From UBA4971 sp029551185 (lineage in GTDB: Bacteria; Bacillota; SHA-98; UBA4971), in NCBI GenBank assembly GCA_035593725.1, contig DAOSZN010000007.1, positions 1 through 64,000 of the forward strand: a stretch of DNA of 64,000 nt. The letters are read 5' to 3'. The notes under the pieces are model-generated. The model did not search any database, had not been told where the DNA came from, and saw only the letters and a program-made list of their open reading frames with translations. Shown piece by piece: positions 25,329 through 34,489 of the stretch; the first letter of the stretch is position 1, and every line of letters begins with the position of its first letter. The translations under genes were made by a program, and so were the position numbers.

Positions 25329-25385
25329 TGTTTACTGAAGTCAGACGCCTTCTTGTCTGCCTTCGTATAAAGGCGCCGTCCCACA

Positions 25386-25420
25386 GGGGATTGCCGATGA
25401 TTTCATTCGGCATCCCCTTG
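25386..25420 (+). terminator. Stem-loop after the anchored SPOCS gene
   Basis: GGGGATTGCCGA pairs with TCGGCATCCCC with one bulged T, followed by TTGGCTTATTTATT. It is a plausible weak terminator in the 210-bp gap 25329-25540. Confidence 0.55.
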
Positions 25421-25540
25421 GCTTATTTATTGAACCTTTCTTATCTATCAAACCCCGTCAGAATACCACAAAACACTTATGAATAGAGATCAGGTACACG
25501 GAGACCTCCCCTTTCCGTGCAACCGGCCGGGAGAAAAGAG

Positions 25541-26116
25541 GTGCACAGCTTGGGCAATCTCGTAGTAGAAGGCGAAGATCTGCGGATTGAACGCGTCATC
25601 ACTCGCATCTCCCATAGAGAGGTTATGAGTGTTTCACATGCAGCAAAGGATTTCTCCGGGCAGCAGCTTCTCGGGATTAGCATCGACTTAGTATCTCTTT
25701 CGTGGCAAATATTTGATGGCTTCGCCATAGCTTCTCTCGATCTTTCAATATGGACTTATCTGCCGTCTGACGGAGAAATTCAAGCAGTGTCCAGCAGCCA
25801 CAAGATGAGAACTTTTTTGGAGATTCCTGAAATCAGCCATTCCATGAGCATAGAGGCTGAGTTTTATGTTGAAGATATTGAAGTTTCTTTTGGCGAATCG
25901 GGTGATGAGATTGTTATAGAAGCCTTCATTCTATTAGAGGGGCTTGTTCTTGAGAAGGGCATTCTTCGTGTTGTGACGAGGGTCAACATGCAAAATAACC
26001 CGGACATGGCTGTCAGGAAAGAAGGGAGCCGGGTTCAATGCCCCTTCTTGTCCACGATAAGCAGTTTGTTTAAGGGAATCATCCGCTCTGTCCGCAAAAA
26101 TTGTCCTCTTGCCTAG
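25541..26116 (+). CDS. Small protein with one divergent SPOCS-like domain
   Basis: A protein of about 191 residues with no database-grade motif. The sequence suggests a single diverged SPOCS module: a strand-rich core (FDGFAIASLDLSIWTYLP), then FLEIPEISHSMSIEAEFYVE, which parallels the IPG-x-GM turn of neighbours, and VIEAFILLEGLVL. The last 40 residues are basic. GTG 25541 has GGGAG 7 nt upstream; TTG 25550 is also possible. Its place in the array supports the assignment, but homology is my reading and needs a profile test. Confidence 0.5.
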   Translation: MHSLGNLVVEGEDLRIERVITRISHREVMSVSHAAKDFSGQQLLGISIDLVSLSWQIFDGFAIASLDLSIWTYLPSDGEIQAVSSSHKMRTFLEIPEISHSMSIEAEFYVEDIEVSFGESGDEIVIEAFILLEGLVLEKGILRVVTRVNMQNNPDMAVRKEGSRVQCPFLSTISSLFKGIIRSVRKNCPLA

Positions 26117-26262
26117 CATTACGTGTTTCACGGTTCACAGGTGGAGCGCACAGGGCTCCTAGACTTAAGGAAAGCGTCACAAGGCAGCCGGTCCGCGCAT
26201 ACAATGAATTCGCGGGACAGGGAAAGCCATCTTCATTTGCTTTGGCGGAGGATGTTTTGCTC

Positions 26263-27660
26263 ATGGTGTCATCCAAAAGAGAGATGCCCTGGAAAAGAAC
26301 GCTTAGGCCGGGCATGAAAGGCCAAGATGTAGCAGCGCTTCAACGATGTTTGGCCGAACTCTGTTATTACACAGGGGAATGTCACGGAATGTATGACATT
26401 CTCACAAAGGGTGCCGTATTCGATTTGCAGAAAGCTCACAGGTTAAGGGTTGACGGTATTGCAGGCAAGGAAGTCTTCAATTTGCTCAAATCAGGGCTTG
26501 TGCGGAAGAAGATTGAGCACATAGTAGCCAGAGGCGAGACCCTTTCAAGTATTGCCGGGAAATACAATGTCCCTCAAGAATTACTCATCACCGCAAATCA
26601 CCTGGAAACCGACAAAATCAAGGAAGGTGAGAGTCTGCTAATTCCGGTATTGCGCCTTATTGGGTTTTGCACTCCCCCGATTCCCGGAGATCCCGCAGAA
26701 CCCTATGAGCATGTCTTACCGTCTCTTACGGCAATTGCGCCCCGGTGGTTTTTCGTTGATGAGCATGGAGCTATTCAAGGCGAGCCCGACAGAAAGCTTG
26801 CAGCTCTTGCCGAGATGTCAGGTGTAGAGTTGTGGCCTGTAGTGAGTATTGGAAGGCCCGAATCTTGTGAGGAGGGAGCCCAGGTTCAAGACCTGCTTGG
26901 TAATGTACTTTCAGACAGCGCAACCTATTCCACGGCTATTAAGAGCTTTTCGAGTCTCGCGGCTCGATTGCATGCAAAGGGATTGGTCTTTTCTATAAAA
27001 GACCTTCCCGAAAAAGACGTATATGCATTTCAATCATTCCTGCGTAGGATTTTAAGTGTTCTTAGACACGAGAAACTGCTATTGGCAGTTGAGGTTCCCC
27101 TACCTGAGGAAACCGCATCCGTTCAAGGGCAGAATTGCAAAATACGTTGCCTTGATCTAGCGGGTATTGCGTCCATTGCCCATCTGGTTTTTCTCAAGAC
27201 CTATAAAGATCCGGAAGAGTTTTCATTTCCCGGGCCTATGGTATCTGTCAATCGTATAAAAACGGTACTAAAGAGCCTTACGCGGGCAGTGGATTTTTGG
27301 AAACTGATAATTGTCGTCCCTGCTTTTGGAGTTGACTTTTCAGCAGGCCTCGGTACAGTTCCCCTTCGGAAGAAGCATGGGGAGGTTATGGAGATAATAG
27401 ATACTTTCAAGCCTACAGTCTCACAGCCTGAAGGTGAGCAATCCAAGGTCTTCAAATACAGGTCATTTCGGGTAAGTCACACTGTATATTTTGAGGACGC
27501 AGAGAGCATTGGGGTTTATGGGGACCTTGCATTAAGATATGGCCTTGCGGGTATGGCCATTGCGGATTTGGCAGATGCCGATCCATGGGTTTGGCCTGCG
27601 CTTAAGGCAAGGTTCAAGGTGGTTAAAGATGGGGGTGGGGTCGGGGTTTCAAGCAGATGA
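26263..27660 (+). CDS. PG-binding/LysM protein with a GH18-like domain (YaaH/SleL-like)
   Basis: A 465-residue protein. A PG_binding_1 domain is at about 15-75 (MKGQDVAALQRCLAEL). A LysM follows at about 83-130 (HIVARGETLSSIAGKYNVPQ, ending in LLIPV), then a GH18-like barrel of about 300 residues resembling spore germination YaaH/SleL. At the catalytic strand, family members have DxxDxE; here the aligned stretch is LVFSIKDLPEKDVYAFQSFL, so the acid residues appear lost. It may bind rather than cut peptidoglycan. ATG 26263 follows GGAGGA at 10 nt. It lies inside the SPOCS array with the LysM SPOCS proteins. Confidence 0.72.
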   Translation: MVSSKREMPWKRTLRPGMKGQDVAALQRCLAELCYYTGECHGMYDILTKGAVFDLQKAHRLRVDGIAGKEVFNLLKSGLVRKKIEHIVARGETLSSIAGKYNVPQELLITANHLETDKIKEGESLLIPVLRLIGFCTPPIPGDPAEPYEHVLPSLTAIAPRWFFVDEHGAIQGEPDRKLAALAEMSGVELWPVVSIGRPESCEEGAQVQDLLGNVLSDSATYSTAIKSFSSLAARLHAKGLVFSIKDLPEKDVYAFQSFLRRILSVLRHEKLLLAVEVPLPEETASVQGQNCKIRCLDLAGIASIAHLVFLKTYKDPEEFSFPGPMVSVNRIKTVLKSLTRAVDFWKLIIVVPAFGVDFSAGLGTVPLRKKHGEVMEIIDTFKPTVSQPEGEQSKVFKYRSFRVSHTVYFEDAESIGVYGDLALRYGLAGMAIADLADADPWVWPALKARFKVVKDGGGVGVSSR

Positions 27661-27826
27661 TCGTGGTGCAGACAGGATGTGCTTTCGTTTTTTCGGCTTT
27701 TCGTCCGGCGTAAGGCGTGATCTTGTATTTAGAAATATATGCACATTTCGGTAAGTTGCCCGCATATAGTAGAAATGAAAAAGAAGTGTACGGCTCCGTG
27801 TGTGTAATTGGAAAGGAGGAAAAGAG

Positions 27827-29428
27827 ATGGCTGTGGGTATCGAGCTCAAAGAGGAACTCCTAAAAGTTGAACAGGTCGTTGGCGAAACCACGGCGCGGAA
27901 GGTCCTGCGAGAAGTTATCAAAATATCGGATACTCTGCCTACTGCTGAGAAGATTATCAGTGTGGATGTTAACATTCTGACCACGTCTTTTCAGCTGATA
28001 AAGAACAAGATCCTAATTGAAGGCACAGCCAGGGTAAGAATTCTCTACGTAGCCAGGGAGGCTACCGGAGCGCAGCCGGTCCAGGTATTCGAAGAAGACA
28101 TATCTTTTGAACTCATTGCTGAAGTGCCAGGCACAGAGCCTTTTATGAATGCCTGGGTGCAGGTGGATATCCATGACATAGCCTTCGATCTGGTAGACAT
28201 CAGGACTGTTGATGTACGCGTTGTGATTTCCGCAAGGGTTAAGGTCACTGTAACTGAGCAGTTGGAAGTGGTCACAGAGGTGACCGGGCCGGCGGATCTG
28301 CAAGTTACGAGGGAGCTTCTAAAGGTCGAGGATGTAATTGGTGATGCACAGGCACAGGCCCTGGTAACAGGTAGACTCATAGTTCCATTTGAAAAGCCTG
28401 ACATAGACTCTGTGATAAGCGTCGAAGCAAAGCCTCGTCTCACAGATGTCCAGGTTCTTGACGGGCAGGTGGTTGTTGAAGGGTTAATAGATGTTGATGT
28501 GCTCTATGCTGCAGTGCCTCAGGATCCAACTCCCCAAGGCGTGAAATTGCCGGTCCACTTCTTCTCGACTCAATTACGGTTTTCGCAGGTTGTAGAGATT
28601 CCAGGGGCGGCAATCGGCATGGTTGCTCAGGCCAGAGTAATCTTTGAAACAGTCAGCTTCACTGAATTGGATTTTCGCACCGTCACTGTGGATGTAGTCC
28701 TCAAGATTGTCGCTAAGGTAACTGTTGTCAGGCAATTGGAAATTGTGACAGATGTTGCTTCGAAGACCACAGTCCTTGATGTAGAAAAGCGTCTGCTTCG
28801 AGTAGAGGATGTCATAGGGGAAGACATAGCTCAGACTATTGTCAAAGAAATACTCGACGTGCCGAGGGAGAAACCCAATATTGAACGTATTCTTCGCATT
28901 GATACTTCAGTAAAGGAAACGTCCTGGAGAATTATTGACGGTAAGGTAATTATTGAAGGCGTTGTTGAGCTTCAGACTTTATATGTGGCACAGACACCTG
29001 AGGGAGACCAGCCTGTGCACCATATGTCACATCGGCTGAAGTTCACTCTGATTGTAGAGATACCGGGCACACACGAAGGCTTCACTGCAGAAACGCGCGT
29101 AGCAGTTGAACATGTTGACTTTGAGCTTGTTGAGGACCGCCGGTTCACAGCGAAAGTGCTTATCGGTGTGTTTGCGAAGGTGACTGAACCGGTTCAACTC
29201 AATGTAGTCGTCAATGTAGTTGTTGTTACAGTTCCGCCGGAAGTGCCATGTGAAAAGCCTACTATTGTTATGGTGACGATTCAACCGGGTGATACTCTCT
29301 GGGCGTTGGCCAGGAAGTATAATACGACAGTTGAAGCTATCATTCAGGCAAATCCTGGGATACAGCCTGAGAACCTCCAGGTAGGCCAGGTAATCCAGAT
29401 CCCTGCCTGCCCTGCTCCCAAGGGATGA
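27827..29428 (+). CDS. Three-module SPOCS protein with C-terminal LysM
   Basis: A 533-residue protein with three SPOCS modules (cores ILIEGTARVRILYV, VVVEGLIDVDVLYA, VIIEGVVELQTLYV), each followed by a VPG or IPG turn. A C-terminal LysM lies at about 480-527 (VTIQPGDTLWALARKYNTT, then IIQANPGIQPENLQVGQVIQ). This is the SipL arrangement, where LysM contributes to cortex or SpoIVA binding. ATG 27827 has AAAGGAGG 8 nt upstream. It has no signal peptide, as expected for a protein made in the mother cell and assembled on the forespore. Confidence 0.9.
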   Translation: MAVGIELKEELLKVEQVVGETTARKVLREVIKISDTLPTAEKIISVDVNILTTSFQLIKNKILIEGTARVRILYVAREATGAQPVQVFEEDISFELIAEVPGTEPFMNAWVQVDIHDIAFDLVDIRTVDVRVVISARVKVTVTEQLEVVTEVTGPADLQVTRELLKVEDVIGDAQAQALVTGRLIVPFEKPDIDSVISVEAKPRLTDVQVLDGQVVVEGLIDVDVLYAAVPQDPTPQGVKLPVHFFSTQLRFSQVVEIPGAAIGMVAQARVIFETVSFTELDFRTVTVDVVLKIVAKVTVVRQLEIVTDVASKTTVLDVEKRLLRVEDVIGEDIAQTIVKEILDVPREKPNIERILRIDTSVKETSWRIIDGKVIIEGVVELQTLYVAQTPEGDQPVHHMSHRLKFTLIVEIPGTHEGFTAETRVAVEHVDFELVEDRRFTAKVLIGVFAKVTEPVQLNVVVNVVVVTVPPEVPCEKPTIVMVTIQPGDTLWALARKYNTTVEAIIQANPGIQPENLQVGQVIQIPACPAPKG

Positions 29429-29505
29429 GGGGCAGTCTGTAACGGGCGGGTCCGAGGTTCGGTACGAATTCCGTAAGCATCGTTTGAAAGGGAGGGAAAT
29501 AGGAG

Positions 29506-30924
29506 ATGGTTCTGAGAAGGGAACGCCTCAAGCTTTTCGAGGTCGTCAGTGAAACTGTGACCACCTTTGCGCTGAGGAGTATTCAGTCAGTGCCTGCAGG
29601 GAAACCTGACGTCCAGAAGATCTTGAGCATAGCTAATGTAACAGTCTCAGCAACAGGGACGCCGCTGCCTAATAAAGTGGTAATTGAAGGCACTGCAACA
29701 GTCCAGACTATATATGTAGCTCAACTGCCTGACCAGCCTGTCCATCATATGGAGCATGTCATAAGCTTCCTGCAATTTGCTGATGTGCCTGGGACACAAC
29801 CGGGAATGACAGTGATATTGAATCCCCGGGTGAAGTTCTCTGACATAGTGATAAGGTCGCCGAGGGAAGTGGAGATAGAGGTCATCATAGAATTCTTTGT
29901 GAAGGTAATCAGGCTGGTCCAGCTTGATGTAGTTACTGATGTTATGTTCAAGAGTGTCCCTGCTAAAGTTGATAAGCAGCTTTTCCGGGTGGAACGCGTC
30001 AGAGGTGAGAATACAGGCCAGGTGATATTAAGTAACATGTTGCCTGTGCCTGCAGGCAAACCGCCTGTCCAGAAAATCTTAAACGTTGTCACAACAGAAA
30101 TCATAACAGATGAAGTGCGCATTATTCCGGATCTTGTGATAATCCAAGGCAGAGTCATAACCCAGGTAATCTATGTCGCTGCAGAGCCGGATCAGCCTGT
30201 CCACCACATGCATCTGGAAGTGAATTTCCTTGCAAACATCAGAATACCCGGAGTGGTGCCGGGGTTGATGACGGAAATATTCCCCGGTGTAGAGTTTGTA
30301 CAGGTGTCTACTGTAAATCCCACTATGGTCATGCAAGACTTAATCTTGAGCATTTTTGTAAAGGTTACGGAGATTCAACAGATCCGTGTAGTGACAGACG
30401 TAAGATCGGACAGAATCCCGATTAATGCTGTAAGACAGCTTGTAGCCATAGAGGATGTGGTAAATGAAAGATCGCAGCAAGTTAACATCCGCAGGGAGGT
30501 AGAAATACCCCAGGAGAAACCGCCTGCGCAAAAGATCCTTCAGATATTCAGTTCAACTGTGGACATAACACGGTCTGATTTACTGGAAGGTAAAGTCATT
30601 CTGGAAGGTGTTTTGGTTCTTCAGATAATCTATGTTGCAGCTCTTCCGGATCAACCTGTGCATCATGCCCATGTTGAAATACCGTTTACCACATTCGTGG
30701 ATCTGCCCGGTGCTTATCCTGGCATGAATATCCTGGTGCGGCCAAGGGTAGAGTTTGCGACTGTCCAGTTCCTGCCGGTGGGAGTGACTCCTCCCATTGA
30801 GATTGGCACGAGGGATCTCCTAGTTGACGCTATTATCGAGGTTTTTGTGAAGGTAACGAAGACAGTTCAGAAGCATGTAGTCGTTGACGTGATAGTTCCT
30901 CAGGGGTTTCAGGATTCAAATTAA
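29506..30924 (+). CDS. Three-module SPOCS protein without LysM
   Basis: A 472-residue protein. Three modules have cores VVIEGTATVQTIYVAQLPDQ, VIIQGRVITQVIYVAAEPDQ and VILEGVLVLQIIYVAALPDQ, each followed by PVHH and IPG or VPG turns, so the modules are closely alike and close to those of the preceding LysM protein. It ends without LysM. ATG 29506 follows GGAGGG and TAGGAG. The 77-bp gap suggests co-transcription with the LysM protein. It could act as a paired partner or spacer lacking its own peptidoglycan anchor. Confidence 0.87.
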   Translation: MVLRRERLKLFEVVSETVTTFALRSIQSVPAGKPDVQKILSIANVTVSATGTPLPNKVVIEGTATVQTIYVAQLPDQPVHHMEHVISFLQFADVPGTQPGMTVILNPRVKFSDIVIRSPREVEIEVIIEFFVKVIRLVQLDVVTDVMFKSVPAKVDKQLFRVERVRGENTGQVILSNMLPVPAGKPPVQKILNVVTTEIITDEVRIIPDLVIIQGRVITQVIYVAAEPDQPVHHMHLEVNFLANIRIPGVVPGLMTEIFPGVEFVQVSTVNPTMVMQDLILSIFVKVTEIQQIRVVTDVRSDRIPINAVRQLVAIEDVVNERSQQVNIRREVEIPQEKPPAQKILQIFSSTVDITRSDLLEGKVILEGVLVLQIIYVAALPDQPVHHAHVEIPFTTFVDLPGAYPGMNILVRPRVEFATVQFLPVGVTPPIEIGTRDLLVDAIIEVFVKVTKTVQKHVVVDVIVPQGFQDSN

Positions 30925-30953
30925 AGAGGATAGGCAGTAACCTTCATGTTGTG

Positions 30954-30990
30954 GAAGCGACCCTGTTTGTGCGAAATACGGGGTCGCTTC
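30954..30990. terminator. Bidirectional terminator between SPOCS and polyferredoxin genes
   Basis: GAAGCGACCC (30954-30963) pairs with GGGTCGCTTC (30981-30990) across a 17-nt loop. It sits between convergent genes; the plus strand continues TCTTG. Confidence 0.6.
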
Positions 30991-31029
30991 TCTTGATGGT
31001 ATGGAGATGCCGGTTACCAGGGATACCGC

Positions 31030-31839
31030 TCAAGTACCATACTTTACCTTAATAGCAGGACAAGAAGTACATTCCAAGCATCTTATGCAGTCCTTAGAGT
31101 CTGCATCGAGATACGGGTCAATGCTCATGGGGCAAGCTGCTCTGCAAGCCCCGCACTCATTGCATAACTCTTTATCTACTTTAAGCCTTACGTAGCTCAC
31201 CTTGTTGAAAGGCGAGTATACAGTTCCGAGCGGACAGATGAATCTGCAAAAAGGCCTCTTTATAAGAATTGCGACGACTATGAAAATGAGGACTATCACC
31301 ATTTTCACGATAAACAAGGTTCCTACCATAGCTCTGATCGAGGGATCAATAATGACCAGAGGCAGTCCTGCCTCCAGGCCGCCTGCAGGACACAGCTTAC
31401 AAAACAACGGTTCTCCTGTGGCGAATGCCCCAATGATGACAAGACCTAAAAGAACTACGTAACGAGAGGCTTTGGAAAGTCCATGTCCGGTTCGTACCTG
31501 TAGCTTCTTGGGGAAGAGTTTGATTTTAAAGAGGATATCCTGTAAAAACCCGAATGGGCATGCCCACCCGCAGGTCATCCGTCCAACAAGCGCTCCTGTA
31601 ACTGTGAAGAACCCCACAAGGGCAAAGGGGAATCTTCTTTGTCCCACAAAATGCTGGAGCGACCCAATAGGACAAGCCATGACCGCGAGCGGGCATGCGT
31701 GGCAATTGAGTATGGGCGCAGGGCAAAACTTTAGAAATGACAAGACATATGAGTTGGCAAATATGAGCGATGCAATTTGGACAAGTGTTCGCTTGTTAGT
31801 AGCAGGTTTATGATTGCTCAAAGTTTGCTTCAGCTTCAT
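31030..31839 (-). CDS. Membrane 4Fe-4S binding protein (NapH/polyferredoxin type)
   Basis: A 269-residue membrane protein. Cys-rich sites are CPAPILNCHACPLAVMACPIG, CGWACPFG, CKLCPAGG, CRFICPLG and a C-terminal pair of ferredoxin clusters, CNECGACRAACPMSIDP and CIRCLECTSCP. Four or five hydrophobic spans alternate with these. The layout matches NapH/CcoG-like electron carriers, which pass electrons between quinol or ferredoxin and another redox protein. It closes a minus-strand set after TlpA and the CXXC micro-membrane protein. Its donor and acceptor are unknown. Confidence 0.82.
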   Translation of the reverse strand: MKLKQTLSNHKPATNKRTLVQIASLIFANSYVLSFLKFCPAPILNCHACPLAVMACPIGSLQHFVGQRRFPFALVGFFTVTGALVGRMTCGWACPFGFLQDILFKIKLFPKKLQVRTGHGLSKASRYVVLLGLVIIGAFATGEPLFCKLCPAGGLEAGLPLVIIDPSIRAMVGTLFIVKMVIVLIFIVVAILIKRPFCRFICPLGTVYSPFNKVSYVRLKVDKELCNECGACRAACPMSIDPYLDADSKDCIRCLECTSCPAIKVKYGT

Positions 31840-31898
31840 GCCATAGATTCCCGGATCCTTGATATTTAGACCCTGCCTTCTCGCTTAAGACTTACACG

Positions 31899-32111
31899 TT
31901 ATCTGAGGCCGATACATGATGCGCACAAGATCAAAGCGTTAAGTAAGATAGTCTCAAATTCGCTCCTGAAAACGCCAATAATTATGAAGCCTATGCCTAA
32001 CCCTAAGATAACCCAATACAGTCTCATGGGAGGCTTTAACCTAGGGTTTACCGAGCCTTTGGAGACAAAACCATATATCCTCTTATGCGTATCAGCCTTG
32101 TTATTGTCCAC
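31899..32111 (-). CDS. CD1871A-family small CXXC membrane protein
   Basis: A 70-residue protein with one membrane helix (about residues 31-50) and the C-terminal pattern GVFRSEFETILLNALILCASCIGLR-like, i.e. a CxxC (CASC) followed by IG near the end, as in the CD1871A family. Family members are usually beside a TlpA-like thioredoxin and a 4Fe-4S protein, exactly as here. It is 7 bp after the TlpA stop. Role is unproven; a membrane thiol relay is plausible. Confidence 0.75.
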   Translation of the reverse strand: MDNNKADTHKRIYGFVSKGSVNPRLKPPMRLYWVILGLGIGFIIIGVFRSEFETILLNALILCASCIGLR

Positions 32112-32118
32112 TTACTGC

Positions 32119-32703
32119 TCACTTCTTAAGAAGGTCGGCGATGAGCCCGCCTAATTCCTTCTCAAGTTTAGCCTTATCAGGACCTGTCCCAACTGACACA
32201 TGCCTTACTATGCCTTCTTTATCAACCAGGACAAGTGTGGGTATAGCTGTAACCCCATAATCCTTGATGATTTCGGCAAGGGGTGTGTCGCCCTTGGTGC
32301 CGGACGCTGCTATGGAATACGGAATGCTATTGCTTTTGACATACTCTTGGACTTTCTTTTGGGTATCGTTTACTGCGATTCCAAGAACGGTTAATCCTTG
32401 GTCAGAATAAGTTTTATGGAGAGAGATGAATACCGGGGTAATCTCTCTACATGGGCCGCACCAGGTGGCCCAGAAATCTATTAGTGTTACCTTACCTGGG
32501 TCACTAGGGTTAATGCGTATTCCGTCTAGATCAGTCACAACGAATGAAGGAGCAGGTTTGCTCAAGAGGCTTTCCGGGCTGGCTGCAAAACATTCCGGTA
32601 CCCTGTAAATTGATGTAAGCAAAAGGCCTGCCACTAAAATAAGGACAAACAGAGGATGCATCCTCTTAACGTTGGATTTTCTTAGGTTACGGAGCCCTTG
32701 CAC
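32119..32703 (-). CDS. TlpA/ResA-like thioredoxin-fold protein
   Basis: A 194-residue exported thioredoxin. An N-terminal signal anchor (PLFVLILVAGLLLTSIY) precedes a TlpA domain with DFWATWCGPCREITP, whose CxxC is WCGPC, and the cis-Pro in GVTAIPTLVLVD. GTG 32703 is chosen because AAGGGAGG lies 7 nt upstream. It is the first of three minus-strand genes whose products (TlpA, CXXC micro-protein, polyferredoxin) would make an extracytoplasmic thiol-reducing chain. In spore-formers such TlpA proteins (StoA, CD1872) reduce disulfides needed for cortex or coat; that role is inference here. Confidence 0.85.
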   Translation of the reverse strand: MQGLRNLRKSNVKRMHPLFVLILVAGLLLTSIYRVPECFAASPESLLSKPAPSFVVTDLDGIRINPSDPGKVTLIDFWATWCGPCREITPVFISLHKTYSDQGLTVLGIAVNDTQKKVQEYVKSNSIPYSIAASGTKGDTPLAEIIKDYGVTAIPTLVLVDKEGIVRHVSVGTGPDKAKLEKELGGLIADLLKK

Positions 32704-32878
32704 GAAATGCCCTCCCTTTGCTACTTGAGCTTTTGGATATTAACTCATGTATTGTTCTACTAAGAAGTAATACGATAATTTGCTGAAGTAGTTCCCATGA
32801 GTAGATTCAGGTGACGTGCTTCCTTTGCTTGGCATATCATATTCTGGTAGATGTGTTACTAGAGAGGGAGGGAGGGAG

Positions 32879-34489
32879 ATGTCAGAGGATTGCGTCATCT
32901 CCGGTGTTCATCATAAAAAGGTAAAAGTGGAAGTAATAGTTGCAGACGTAAGTGCAAGTATAGTCGCAAGCGGGCGACTTACCGTGCCGCCTCCGAAGCC
33001 TGATATAGCTTCGATTTTGGATACGGGGGCCAAGGTTGCTATTACACGCGTTTCTGTTGTCTCGGGAACCGTTGTGATCCAGGGCGATGTGACGGTGGAC
33101 ATAACCTATGTTTCCACTGAGCCGTCCCAGCCGGTTCACTTCTTCGAAGGAACCTTATCCTTATTCGGAAATGTTAATGTGCCTGGGATTTTGCCGGGAA
33201 TGACTCCTGAAGTGGCGGTAACGAGTGTTTATGCCACATCGCATCTTGTGGATCCAAGAACAGTTGAAGTTAACGTGTTAGTCACAGTAAGGGTGAAAGT
33301 GCTTAGAGAACAAGTCTTGCCCATAGTGACCGAGGTTCCGAAAACGATCATTGTGCCTACTGTAAGCGTTCCTGTGGTTCCTGTAGTCAAACGTAGAGTC
33401 GTCACTGTGGAACGTGCTGTGTTGCAAGGTGAAGCTCAGACGGTTGCTGTAGGGACTATATCCATACCGCCTGATAAGCCGGGCCTATCCGGTATTATTC
33501 GAACCAGCGCAGCCGGATCTGTCACCAGAACCAAGGTGCTGCGAGGTAAAGTGGTGGTTGACGGGGTCGTATCCACACGTACTCTCTATGTAGGTCTCTC
33601 TCCGGCACAGCCTGTGTTTTCTGTGGACGGAGCTGTCACTTTCAGCGTAATTGTGGATCTTCCCGGGGTGGAAACAGGAATGTTTGCATTTGCTGCTGTG
33701 CAAATTGAGGCTGTGGACACAACGATTGTAGATTCCCGCACATTGCGCGTAAGGGCAGTGGTAAAGGTATCAGTAGTTGTTACGGTGGAAAAAGAGCTTC
33801 CCTTGGTGACCGGCATAGAAGCTCTTCCGCCCACACTTGTACCTGTCACACAAGACTTCCTTGTAGAGGAGATCATAGGTCAAGTTCAGGACGATTCCAC
33901 AGTCACGGTACAAGTGATTATTCCGGCCACTCTTCCCGGCATCGGAAGGGTAATTCAGTCATTTGCTCAAGCCAGGATCGCAAAAACCTTGGTACTCGAC
34001 GGTGCAATCATAGTGCAAGGGACTCTCAGGATTACCATACTCTTCTCTGAACTCCCCAGCCAGAGAGTGTTTGCTCATGTTGAAACAGTGCCGTTTTCAG
34101 TGACATTACGCATACCCGGGGCAGTTCCGGCTTTCTTCGGAACAGCGGAAGTAAGCGTGGTCAGGGTAGAAGCTGTCCCGGTGGAACTTAGGACCGTAAA
34201 TGTCAGGGCAACCTTACGAGGCTGGGGGATGGTGACAAGGATCGATACCGTCCCTACGGTAGTGGATATTTGCTCTCAAGGGACAGGGCAAGTACAGCCT
34301 GGGCCTCCCGTCAGTTCAAGTACGCAAAGTCCGTCAAGCTCAGGAGGCAGAATTCACGTAGTTCAGATTGGAGATACTTTGTTCCGAATAGCCCAGAGAT
34401 ATGGGACCACTGTGAATGCCATAGTACAGGCAAATAACATTCAAGATCCGGATCAAATAGCAGTCGGAGATACGCTGGTGATTCCGTAA
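32879..34489 (+). CDS. Three-module SPOCS protein with C-terminal LysM
   Basis: A 536-residue protein. Cores VVIQGDVTVDITYVSTEPSQ, VVVDGVVSTRTLYVGLSPAQ and IIVQGTLRITILFSELPSQ mark three SPOCS modules, with a Ser/Pro/Gln linker (about 468-490) before a LysM at the end (HVVQIGDTLFRIAQRYGTT, ending in VGDTLVIP). It lies beyond the redox cassette but is clearly part of the same paralogue set. The cores are more diverged than in the two preceding genes. ATG 32879 has a GGAGGGAGGGAG site directly before it. Confidence 0.88.
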   Translation: MSEDCVISGVHHKKVKVEVIVADVSASIVASGRLTVPPPKPDIASILDTGAKVAITRVSVVSGTVVIQGDVTVDITYVSTEPSQPVHFFEGTLSLFGNVNVPGILPGMTPEVAVTSVYATSHLVDPRTVEVNVLVTVRVKVLREQVLPIVTEVPKTIIVPTVSVPVVPVVKRRVVTVERAVLQGEAQTVAVGTISIPPDKPGLSGIIRTSAAGSVTRTKVLRGKVVVDGVVSTRTLYVGLSPAQPVFSVDGAVTFSVIVDLPGVETGMFAFAAVQIEAVDTTIVDSRTLRVRAVVKVSVVVTVEKELPLVTGIEALPPTLVPVTQDFLVEEIIGQVQDDSTVTVQVIIPATLPGIGRVIQSFAQARIAKTLVLDGAIIVQGTLRITILFSELPSQRVFAHVETVPFSVTLRIPGAVPAFFGTAEVSVVRVEAVPVELRTVNVRATLRGWGMVTRIDTVPTVVDICSQGTGQVQPGPPVSSSTQSPSSSGGRIHVVQIGDTLFRIAQRYGTTVNAIVQANNIQDPDQIAVGDTLVIP

